Source: Gliomastix tumulicola (Eukaryota; Ascomycota; Sordariomycetes; Hypocreales; Bionectriaceae). Taken from it: a stretch of 42,584 nt of DNA. The stretch spans positions 1-42,584 of the forward strand of contig BCHX01000018.1 of assembly GCA_001599755.1 (NCBI GenBank), in the 5' to 3' direction. This document shows positions 22,034-29,764 of the stretch, in pieces. Position 1 is the first letter of the stretch. Each line of letters opens with the position of its first letter. The translations under genes and the position numbers were made by a program. The notes beneath the pieces are model-generated. The model saw only the letters and a program-made list of their open reading frames with translations. It had not been told where the DNA came from and made no database searches.

Positions 22034-22860
22034 ATGGGCAAGTTAATCAAGAACCATTGGGCTCGACTTGTTGTGCTGACGGCAGTCGTTTGTACACTAG
22101 GTATATTAGATCCTTCCTGCTTTTCTAAAGCCCAGGCTAACCTAGACAGATCAAGTGACAGCGGCAGTCTCATGCTTTTTCCGGCCTAAAGTCTTTTGGG
22201 ATTTCCTTACCCGGTCACTTGATTGGAGCGTGACGTCTTTTCCTATCCTCCCAAGCATCAGTCTACTACGCGGACTAGGTATGGTGGCTCTTGAATGGCC
22301 TCTGCCCTTGGTTTCTGGCGCTTTGGTCCATCGCTCTCTCACGGCTCGCCTGATCATTCTCCCAATTCCTGCCCTGCTTGCCGCTCTCATCTATCACGGC
22401 ACCAACGCGGGCCTCTTCTACTTGTTCGGTCTAGCCCTTTACCTCCTGGCATCCAGAGATGGTGAAGTATGAAATGTTAACCCTGACCTCTCTCTGGTGC
22501 TAACGCCTGCCTCAGGTCATGTGTCGTGAGCCGTGGACCGTGGACCGTGCCCCAACAGTGGATGCTGGATGTGTGAGACGATGTGGCCATGTGTTATGTC
22601 ACGGCCCAACTAATAGGACAATCTCTCGCTTGTTTTTCCAGTGCTCTATTTGGCTAATAATATTACTCTACTCTTCAAACTTATCGATGTTTGCGCCGGC
22701 AGTATCTTTAAAATTCAAGCAGATGACAGCGGTACTTAGCCGTTGTCTTCAGTCTAGCGCATGGAGGTTCACAACGTTGGATTTCCCTTGGAGTATAGAT
22801 TATCATAATGTCGCACTATTATATAGCTTTGTAGTAGAGAGTATCCTTCAGCCAGACTAG
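22034..22860 (+). CDS. DUF7727 small membrane protein with extended C-terminus
   Basis: Exons by eye: 22034-22100, 22150-22466, 22516-22860; both introns are 49 nt. The start MGKLIKNHWARLVVLTA and the following FRPKVFWDFLTRSLDW, EWPLPLVSGALVHRSLTARL and ALIYHGTNAGLFYLFGLALY match the fungal DUF7727 family (function unknown, about 140-160 aa, three to four membrane helices; family recalled from pattern). The junction SRDGE|VMCREPW at intron 2 also fits the family's end. Here, however, the last exon stays open for over 100 codons, giving 242 aa, with a Cys-rich and then hydrophobic tail (FFQCSIWLIILLYSSNLSMF). The extension is either read-through after loss of the normal stop, or a missed intron (a GTGAGA donor at about 22576 and a TTTTTCCAG acceptor before 22640 exist). 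The family-conserved part is intact. Confidence 0.75.
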
Positions 22861-23072
22861 CGCAGCTCTATCTCCATGAGATATTTTCAGGCACACCGTT
22901 GCATACATAGCTAGTGGCTCAGACTGAAAACGGCGACCTGAGTAAGATCTCCATATGAGTCTGTTAGCGACAGTTAGGAGAAATACTGGTTGCAGCCCAT
23001 GCTGCCCTCGTTCAAGCCCATTATATCCTGATTGCACCCTGTAGGTAGATACTGGTAGTTACATATAGGTGA
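22861..23072. other. Short gap, nothing recognised
   Basis: AT-rich spacer between the DUF7727 gene and the BRCT gene; no gene or repeat recognised. Confidence 0.4.
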
Positions 23073-23192
23073 CTTATCGCAGGCGAGGCCGCCCCTGAAG
23101 AAGTGGAAAGAATACTAGCCAGAAGAGGGCGCAATCAAAGGCGTGTATTTAGTAATTCTATACTATATAAAGAGCTAGATGACCTTCTTTAA
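23073..23192 (+). pseudogene. Short C-terminal exon-like fragment
   Basis: A 39-codon open segment reads GEAAPEEVERILARRGRNQR and then FSNSILYKELDDLL before TAA, with a CGCAG acceptor-like string near its start. Composition is clearly protein-like and helical, typical of a last exon. Nothing upstream continues it, so it is probably the tail of a lost gene or element. Family not recognised. Confidence 0.3.
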
Positions 23193-23217
23193 AATAACAA
23201 CACGTTAAGAGTAGCCA

Positions 23218-23799
23218 TTATAGCCCTCCCTCAATCCATGACTCCTTTAACGCCCTCCATTCATCCATAAGTCCTCTCTCGACTCTAGAGTCGAATCCTT
23301 CAACTCCGACTTCTTTAATTATCGTCATACCCATAATTGCTTGCGTGATGCAAACTGTGAGCAAACTTGAATATTGCTTTGGCTCAATGGACAGAAGGGT
23401 CTGTTCTTTGTCTGTAATGACTGTCTTGGCCGGTCGTTTCGTTCCCTCGTCATTCCTGCCTTCCTCGCGCAATTCATACTCTTTGGTATCTCCGCCGTCG
23501 TTAAGCCAACCGATACTGACAACTGGCAGGTTGTGTCGCATGGCAAATTGCAGCACAATGGTCTTGTTTTTCTGCTTGAAAGATTCCAACGTGCACACAA
23601 CAACAGTCGGCTTAGGTTTCGTGCCGGCAGTAACCTTACCGCCACGATCGAGAACCATCTGCTTCAGCTTGTCGCGGGGCATATTTTTGAAGCTTCCACT
23701 AAAGCCAATAACTCGACCATGTAGTGGTACGTCAGACCCATTCCCGAAGCCTCCACTCGAGCCAGTAACTCTCTTCCTGGGCCTAGGTCCGGACGCCAT
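23218..23799 (-). CDS. Small stand-alone BRCT-domain protein
   Basis: From ATG 23799 the frame gives 193 aa without introns. Residues ~25-105 form a BRCT domain: PLHGRVIGFSGSF (first strand), KLKQMVLDRGGKVTAG (helix 1 with the diagnostic GG at 53-54), KPTVVVCTLESFKQKNKT, then LQFAMRHNLPVVSIGWLNDG with the conserved Trp at 98. The spacing resembles BRCT domains of fungal PARP-type or DNA-repair proteins. BRCT domains bind phosphopeptides or DNA ends, so a nuclear DNA-damage or chromatin role is expected, but this protein has no catalytic partner domain. N-terminus is basic (RPRKRV) and the C-terminus is acidic/helical. The open frame extends to an earlier ATG at 23865, whose 22 extra residues look like 5' UTR; I prefer 23799. 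Confidence 0.8.
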   Translation of the reverse strand: MASGPRPRKRVTGSSGGFGNGSDVPLHGRVIGFSGSFKNMPRDKLKQMVLDRGGKVTAGTKPKPTVVVCTLESFKQKNKTIVLQFAMRHNLPVVSIGWLNDGGDTKEYELREEGRNDEGTKRPAKTVITDKEQTLLSIEPKQYSSLLTVCITQAIMGMTIIKEVGVEGFDSRVERGLMDEWRALKESWIEGGL

Positions 23800-24096
23800 T
23801 GTAATTCTGTACTGTACAAAAGATGAAACATTGTGCAGCTGAAACGTTCCTGAGCTTATATACATGTAGACGGCCTCACTAAAATAAACTTACCACGAAA
23901 TTACGTGATGAGATCTCAAAAGACAAGATAAAGAATTTACGAAAAGCCCGTAGTACTCTCGTCATATTTGAGGTAGTTCGGTCATCCTCATCGTCATGGA
24001 CAAAGGTCTATTCTTCCCTCTCTCTGATGCTGTCATACCTGCCATGCGGGTAGCTGCGAGCCTTTCCGTCCTCGCCAGAGCTGCCGCCAGAACATC

Positions 24097-24378
24097 ATGG
24101 GGCCAACGTACCTGGTGGAAGCGGTGGAGGGCGCCGTGGCCGGATGGCTTCCGGAGCGGGATAGGCCTGGGCTCCCGTCCGAACTGGAAAGTGTCATAGA
24201 CGAGATCGCCGTTGGCTGGTCACGCATCCAAGCGCTGGAGGAGATTATCCTCCCCATTTTGACCCCTCATACAGCGCTTCCAGCCCCGCCCAGCGCAGAG
24301 CCGGCAGACGCGAGAAGGGCGCTGTCGAAAATGCGGCTCTTGTTGGGCCTGGGGCCACAAAACCATTATGTAATCTAG
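24097..24378 (+). CDS. Possible small protein, 93 aa, unrecognised
   Basis: ATG 24097 opens 93 codons with an acidic-helical section (RPGLPSELESVIDEIAVGWS, ALEEIILPILTPHTAL) and a short basic end. Composition is plausible for a gene, and an overlapping frame starting at 23996 could hold an upstream exon. No family recognised; chance ORF remains possible in this GC-rich patch. Confidence 0.3.
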   Translation: MGPTYLVEAVEGAVAGWLPERDRPGLPSELESVIDEIAVGWSRIQALEEIILPILTPHTALPAPPSAEPADARRALSKMRLLLGLGPQNHYVI

Positions 24379-24411
24379 TCACTCTGTTAATAGATCAGGG
24401 GTACAGTTTCT

Positions 24412-24550
24412 AGGAAGGCAACGATGTAAGGCCACGGTGGGACCAGCCCGGGTATAAGACTGTGTATGTTCTATGCCTTGCTGAGCTGCGGCGCGCGGCT
24501 GACTCGGGCCAGCACTAGGCAGACCGGTTCATTACGCACGATTCTCTGAC
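24412..24550 (+). repeat. Diverged second copy of relic B segment
   Basis: These ~139 bases align without gaps to the reverse complement of 28519-28381, with about 22 mismatches by eye (roughly 84% identity). The copy codes DQPGYKTVYVLCLAELRRAA in plus orientation but has a stop where relic B reads W. Many differences are C/T or G/A transitions, as expected of ageing or RIP-type mutation. Confidence 0.85.
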
Positions 24551-24921
24551 TGAATCCGACGAAATGAGCACGTTCCACGCGGGCCTGATCTTTTGACATG
24601 ACTGAGAAGAGAAGGCCTTTAGAAACTACTCATAGTGAGGCTACACGCGGAGTAGGGTTACAACGCTACGTGAACACGATTGGATAAGCCCTAGTTACAC
24701 TAAGACCCAACGCTTAACGTCTCTCTGATTACCTATGCTACGTAACTAACATTTACATAAGGCTTAGGGTACATCTTATCACGCTAGAAATAAGTGCTTA
24801 ACTATGCTTCCACTTGTTAAGATAGCCTTACAGCATAAATAAAGAATATAGAATAAAGCGCTACAGTATAGTAAAACTTCGAAGTGCGCAATCACTCAAC
24901 ACCAGATTCAATATAGTCGTC
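24551..24921. other. AT-rich gap, nothing recognised
   Basis: AT-rich, stop-dense spacer. TATA-like and AATAAA-like strings (around 24835-24860) lie shortly before the ATG of the next gene and may form its promoter. Confidence 0.4.
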
Positions 24922-25395
24922 ATGGAGTATCTGCAGGCACTCTACCGATCCTTATTGAAATCCCAAGACCAAGACCAATGCCAAGACCAATACCAAAAAC
25001 TACAAGACGATGTATATTGGCGTGTGTTAGAGTCACCGGAGACAGCAATGGTGTGGAATGAGAGCGATGGAGCTCCCGAGCCCCTCCCTTTATCCCGACG
25101 ATCAGAAGTTGTATTTCAGGAAGAGGTCTTCTTAGATCTATCCGATCGCTACAATGTGCTGTCTGCCTTGATTCCTGTACAAGGAACCCTCGATCAGATT
25201 TTATGGACAATTCACTCTTTCTATCAGGATATGGATGCTAAGTATAAAAGGCAATACGGCGATCATGGAGGACTCAGGTTTAGTTACGACGCAGATCATT
25301 TGGAAGAACATGGGTGGTATATGGGTGATGGACTTTCTTTTGAGGGAATTATGGGGAATGGAGAGCATTGGACGCTTTGCGTCGGATCCATATGA
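24922..25395 (+). CDS. Orphan 157-aa protein with a QD-rich repeat
   Basis: ATG 24922 opens 157 codons. Near the N-terminus a CCAAGA/CCAATx hexamer repeat codes the Gln/Asp run QDQDQCQDQYQ. After it come well-mixed, protein-like segments: DDVYWRVLESPETAMVWNES, EEVFLDLSDRYNVLSALIPV, TLDQILWTIHSFYQDMDAKY and DADHLEEHGWYMGDGLSFEG, ending WTLCVGSI. Aromatic and acidic residues are frequent and the frame is intron-free. No signal peptide or membrane segment. I do not recognise a family. It lies tail-to-tail with the hAT relic, with a perfect palindrome starting 24 bases after its stop. Confidence 0.55.
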   Translation: MEYLQALYRSLLKSQDQDQCQDQYQKLQDDVYWRVLESPETAMVWNESDGAPEPLPLSRRSEVVFQEEVFLDLSDRYNVLSALIPVQGTLDQILWTIHSFYQDMDAKYKRQYGDHGGLRFSYDADHLEEHGWYMGDGLSFEGIMGNGEHWTLCVGSI

Positions 25396-25418
25396 ACCTA
25401 TGTATTTAGTAACAAGAC

Positions 25419-25447
25419 ATATTGCATCCTACTGTAGGATGCAATAT
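25419..25447. repeat. 29-nt perfect palindrome
   Basis: Two 14-base arms (ATATTGCATCCTAC and its exact reverse complement) separated by a single T. It lies 24 nt after the stop of the 157-aa gene and ~225 nt before the transposase frame of the hAT relic. Confidence 0.9.
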
Positions 25448-25487
25448 CAGCGCTACCGTCAGATCTATCAAATCAGATATGGGTCCA

Positions 25488-25556
25488 AATCTGATCTGAA
25501 CTGACAATTTCCTGTCCTAATCTGATCTGATTGATTGATTGACTGATATAACTGAT
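25488..25556. repeat. Repeated AATCTGATCTGA and TGAT motifs
   Basis: AATCTGATCTGA occurs at 25488-25499 and again at 25519-25530, followed by TGATTGATTGATTGAC. An inverted ATCAGAT lies just before the first copy. Clustered short direct and inverted motifs beside a transposase gene are what hAT subterminal binding regions look like, so this may be the element's 3' subterminal region. Confidence 0.5.
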
Positions 25557-25670
25557 ACATCATAGGTGGGTCAGTCAGGCCTAAAGCTCTCCCCGGCCTT
25601 CCCGTTCCAGCAGAGACCCCCTAGCGTCACACGGCCTCCTCGGATCCAATTCTTTAGCAACTGCAGTTCC

Positions 25671-26829
25671 TCAACCGTCGAGCCAAGTAAGGAATGCCTT
25701 TGCGATGTCACCGTCAGCTAGGCCAAGCTGAAGGCCCTCTCGCAGTCCGTTGCCATGGCCGGGATGGCCAGAACATCCAGCGCAAATCTGCTGAGCTGCG
25801 GGAACGCACTCCTCTAGCCTGTAGTATCTCTCCAGCTCGCAACCTGCTACGGAGACCTTCGGCTGTCGTCTGTGTATCCATTGCTCAAACTTGCTCTGTT
25901 CCGGTCGGCACGCCGCGGCCGCTTTCGCCACGGCGGCGTCCCTCGAACTCGAGTCGTCGTTCGAGTACCAGCGCCCGAGAAAACGCTTGACTCCATCCTT
26001 GGCGTCTCGAAGCCAGCGCAGCCGCTCCGTAGAGGTCCAGTTGGCCTCAAGCCATCGGAGGCCAAGATTCGGGTTTAATATGACGGCGGCGGCGAATAGC
26101 GGTAACCGGGCGAGGAGCGTGTAGTATTCATCGAGCTTTGCCCAGGCGTTGTTGATGCTCGCCCTCATACTCGCTCGCTCTTGCCCCTCCATACTCGCAA
26201 TGCTGCTCACAGACCACGCATCGCCCTGCCCATACTCACTTCGAGAGTGGGCAGGCAAAGCAGCGTCAATACACCGCGGAGCGGTGGGGGAGAGAACCGA
26301 CGCCTCTACTTGGCTGTGGTGTCGCAAGGGGGTGAGGAGCTCGCACCCCTGCAATCTAGAGGGTAGTCGCGGCTGCCGGGACGGTCGTTCTCGCAGCTGG
26401 GTAGGCGTCCAAGGTGGCGAACTTTCGCCATTATCCACCACATGAGCAGGCCTCTCTTCATATAGCGCTTTCCAGTCCTCGAGATGGTCTAGTGTGAACT
26501 CCATCCCTGCCATGACTTCCCAAAGTCGGCCGTGGCCTCCGCTCGTACCCCACCCCTGTGTCCTCATAGTCATGTGGTAAATCGGCTCCAGGATATGACG
26601 AACTTCTCGCAGCACCTTCCAGTCGTCCGACGTTAGGACATCAGCTGCGGGTACCCTCTTCGATGCGTCTGCTTCCAAGCCTAGGTCTTGGATATAACTG
26701 TTGAGCTCGGACTGTTTGAGCAAGGCGCGTTCGACCATCATGTAGGTCGAATTCCACCTGGTATTATTGTTCTGTATGACTTCTAGTTCGGCTGTCGGCT
26801 CCTCTGCGAGCTTGTATCCTTCGCACTCG
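25671..26829 (-). mobile_element. hAT-family transposase, 5'-truncated
   Basis: A long minus-strand frame covers the C-terminal part of a fungal hAT transposase: FIRSECEGYKLAEEPTAELE, the signature TRWNSTYMMVERALLK, LREVRHILEPIYHMTMRTQG, then YAAAVILNP-type core (FAAAVILNPNLGLRWLEANW) and LRWLRDAKDGVKRFLGRWYS. hAT transposases cut and paste DNA between short inverted repeats with 8-bp duplications. The N-terminal BED finger and first catalytic Asp region are absent: coherence stops at about 26829, so the element is truncated there. At 25671 the frame ends in TGA, but a shifted frame continues with EELQLLKNWIRGGRVTLGGL to about 25580, suggesting a one-base frameshift near the end. The hAT dimerisation signature is not obvious. 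The remaining frame is otherwise free of stops, so decay is recent or RIP has spared it. Confidence 0.82.
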
Positions 26830-27353
26830 CTACGAATGAATCATGGGCTGCATCAAGTGTGGTGACATCTCTCCTAATTTGGTACGAAGTATGGCGGTCT
26901 TACGAAGCCACTCCAGAAACTAGAGCATGCAGAATTTCTAGAATTGCTGGTCATGAAGGCTGCAGGTACGTCTTCATCATAATCACAGTCGATCACAGGA
27001 AGGCTAAGAGGGTAGTAACCAGCAGGGCGTCCGCTCTGAAAATGCTCTTCAAGCTGCATTGCATACAAGAGGTTGCACGCAGAATGGGCCGCTTTCATTG
27101 CTCCCCATGACATAGATCGGAATCTATGCAAACCCACCATCCACCTGATCCTTCCGAACGTCCCGATCTCTGAGAGCCTCCCGAACTGATATGTTGTATA
27201 GGCAATAGATTATAGCATCGTCACGAACTCATTGCTCGTTCTTGAGAGCCCGAGGCGCTGCGTCACTCGTACCATGGTGCATCATCTCTTCGCGGTTGGC
27301 TGCGAACACCTTCGTTATATAGTTCCATTGGGTGTGTATGGGTTCAATATCGA
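26830..27353. other. Junction region with no supported gene
   Basis: A minus-strand frame at 27140-26874 has mildly protein-like content (RSMSWGAMKAAHSACNLLYA) but no family match. The truncation point of the hAT relic lies at its left end and the rearranged dehydrogenase at its right. Confidence 0.35.
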
Positions 27354-27712
27354 CGTGACCACTCGTGAAGTGAATCACCTTCTTAGCCTTGCCCTTCAGG
27401 ATGAGAGGGAGCGAGACCATGATGAGGTGAATATTACCGCGGAGGTTGGTGTTGACGAACTCCTCGATGAGTCATCCGAAGCGCAGCCACGCATCAATTC
27501 GACCTTGATCCGGCGGCGCTGTACTCCATCACCAAGATCAGGATGAATGTCGCGGTGGCCGAGTTCAGCGCGCAGTACAAGAAGGATGATGGTGAGATTG
27601 TGCATCCCTTCTTGATGATTTCATTGATGCTAACATGTCATTGTGTAGCTACCCCCGAGCAGATGCAGATGCTGGGCGTCATGTTCCAGACAGGGGCCCC
27701 GCATTTCTCAGG
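27354..27712. pseudogene. Short-chain dehydrogenase relic with internal inversion
   Basis: Two blocks of one SDR gene lie on opposite strands. On the minus strand, 27496-27354 reads IEEFVNTNLRGNIHLIM and LPLILKGKAKKVIHFTSGHV, matching the NxxG and 'SSG' segments of fungal SDRs (NAD(P)-dependent oxidoreductases). On the plus strand, 27498-27712 reads FDLDPAALYSITKIRMNVAV and EFSAQYKKDD, with the catalytic YxxxK, then a clean intron (GTGAGA donor at about 27591, CTAAC branch, GTGTAG acceptor) and ATPEQMQMLGVMF...APHFSG. In an intact gene these blocks are consecutive on one strand, so the first has been inverted about base 27497. The N-terminal Rossmann glycine motif and the C-terminus were not found, and the minus block has an in-frame TGA. 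The gene is dead. Confidence 0.78.
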
Positions 27713-27899
27713 CCTGCCAAACCTGAAGATTCCATCAGGGGCATGCTGGCACCCATCAGACGCGCCTCCAGAGCGCTCGCCACCGACCCCTCACCTCCAC
27801 ACTGACTGTCGGTCCGACCGACAAGCGATCGATCTTGCTGAACGAGGACAAGATCTCCTTGGCCGACGATCCGCCCGAGCAGCCCGTGTTCATACCCGT

Positions 27900-28833
27900 T
27901 GTCCTGGACCAGGCGCTCCATTATCCACGAACCTGCCGCTTTCCTCAACGAGGCCGCCCTCCTCCTCCTAGTTGCCTATACCCCAGGTCTTCTACTCGCT
28001 CACCAATGTGTGGCACCCAATCATGTACTCATCTGCCGCTAACTGCTCCCCTGCTGACCTTACCCAGCCCGTGATGTTGTCCAGATGAACGCGCACTTCT
28101 CCCACAGTCGGCCCCATGATCGCTGAAGCAATGTCCACGTCACCATATCTCTACACGTTGTCTGACCGGGTGAATGAGGGCTTGACCGTCGGGTCGCGGT
28201 CAAGCGCTAGCAGGTCGTCGAGCGCGGTGCTCACGTCGGTGATGATCCCCACCTTCCCATATTATTGCGTCCAGTTGTGCATGCGAAGACGCAAGCGCAT
28301 GTCAATATTCGTGAAGGGATATGGCATGGACGAGTCCCACTCGCCCACTTCATCATATACGCCTCACGGTTAACCAGCGTCAGAGAATCGTTCGCAAAGG
28401 ACCGGTCCGCCCAGCGCTCGCCCGAGTCAATCGCGCGCCGCAGCTCAGCAAGGCACAGCTCGTACACGGTTTTATACCCGGGCTGGTCCCACCGCGGCGT
28501 GACGTCGTTGCCATCCTCGTACGAAAGCACCAGCACGCTCTAGGTCGACCGATAGTAGTATAGCCACCTATTCTCATGCGCTAAATGCACGTAGAAGTTC
28601 TGTAACTGTGCAAAGTTCATGAGCACAGGGGTGCGGACCACATTCACCCCGAGTTTGGCGAGCTGCGAATGGTTTAGATGGAACGGGTTTTGCAACGTCA
28701 GTTTTCCATCGAGGTTGGCGCGATGCAGGCCCGTGTTCTCGATCACGTAAATTTGATCCGCGGGCCTGCCGGCGGTGATATAGCTGACCGGCGTAAGATA
28801 GGCGGCAGCCCCAAGGTCGGGGAAAACATTCAT
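27900..28833 (-). pseudogene. Relic B: unknown intronless protein, broken
   Basis: From ATG 28833 the minus strand reads MNVFPDLGAAAYLTPVSYIT, ENTGLHRANLDGKLTLQNPF and QLQNFYVHLAHENRWLYYYR before a TAG at 28540-28542. It continues in the same frame (LVLSYEDGNDVTPRWDQPGY, CLAELRRAIDSGERWADRSF), then shifts frame near 28340 and goes on as MPYPFTNIDMRLRLRMHNWT, GIITDVSTALDDLLALDRDP and IASAIMGPTVGEVRVHLDNI, with further TAA and TAG stops, to about 27900. Over 300 codons are coherent without an intron, unusual beside the other genes here. I do not recognise the family. A diverged piece is repeated at 24412-24550. It could derive from a mobile element, a lost fungal gene or an endogenised mycovirus; none can be supported from sequence alone. 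Confidence 0.6.
28381..28519 (-). repeat. Partner of the 24412-24550 duplication
   Basis: This part of relic B is the inverted partner of the plus-strand copy at 24412-24550. Similarity ends abruptly on both sides, so only this short piece is shared within the window. Confidence 0.85.
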
Positions 28834-28868
28834 GTTAATACCACGAGTGGCGCCATAGCTTTCCCTCC

Positions 28869-29764
28869 TTACTCGCTATCTATCTGGAATGTCTCGACAC
28901 CATCGTCTCTAAGGTCGACACTTCAGGTGAATGCGTTAGCAGAGGTGTCGATCCATTCAATAGGTAACCCTGATTCTGAGTCACTATCGCCACTCTCTTC
29001 TGTACTGCCTGATTGATCTGAAAGGGCGGCAGGTGGGGCATGAGTGGAGGATATTGGTGGCTGAATAGTGAAAACGGTCAGTGAAAAGCTCTGATGGGTT
29101 TCTTCGGAACATGACTCACATCACCTGAGCCTCGAGGGGCTTTGGAACGACCACTTGGCTCGCCCGCTGTATGCACGCGAGGCACGTCCACTTCGTCGCA
29201 GTCTATGAAGGCTAGTGAAAACCGGCTTCGGTCGACGCGAAAGTCTGATGTCCCATTTATCGACGACGGTAATTCCCCACGCTGAGTTCGATATTCCAAC
29301 GTTGGCAATAGATAGTACCGTGACCGTACGAACCAACCGTTCTATACATCAGGCTACTCGAAAATAGGGCGATGTGGTGATGCACCATTTCTTTCAGACG
29401 ACGTGCATCAGCGAGGGGCAGCATTTTGACATCTCCATGACGTCTGAACTCACGTCTGCGCTGCATATTTGCATTCTTATAGAAGTACCCAAAGAAGTAG
29501 TTTCCTGTAACAGCAAATTGTAATGTTGAGATCCCCATCATCTTCGACAGCGCAGCGCTATCACAAAAGAAATTTGAAGTGGTTCGTGATGAACAAGCAG
29601 GCAGAGCATATGCTCGCTTCAACCGAATGCAGTTTGGGTAATATGCTTTTGGGATCTTGGCTATTAAGCGTAATAAGTAGAACGGGCCCTATCCATGTCT
29701 CAGGTGGTAGTGATGTGATGAGGCTGGCCCTAGCGTGAACCAAGTCGAGCTGCACCCTTTCCAC
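28869..29764 (-). pseudogene. Relic A: unknown gene with one clear intron
   Basis: Minus-strand coherent pieces: 29764-29561 (for example PETWIGPVLLITLNSQDPKS), 29622-29257 (ALSKMMGISTLQFAVTGNYF, RRHGDVKMLPLADARRLKEM) and, after a one-base frameshift, 29308-29120 (RTQRGELPSSINGTSDFRVD, LAFIDCDEVDVPRVHTAGEP). A textbook intron follows (29119-29061, GTGAGT donor, CACTGAC branch, TTCAG acceptor), joining in frame to PPISSTHAPPAALSDQSG and an acidic Ser/Glu tail, then a TGA at 28923-28925 that looks like a mutated CGA because the frame continues 17 coherent codons to TAA at 28869. The intron marks it as a fungal-type gene, now broken. It ends only 36 nt before the ATG of relic B on the same strand. 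Family not recognised. Confidence 0.45.

Noticed and set aside
23345..23842. 165-codon plus-strand ORF
   Set aside because: Antisense shadow of the BRCT gene.
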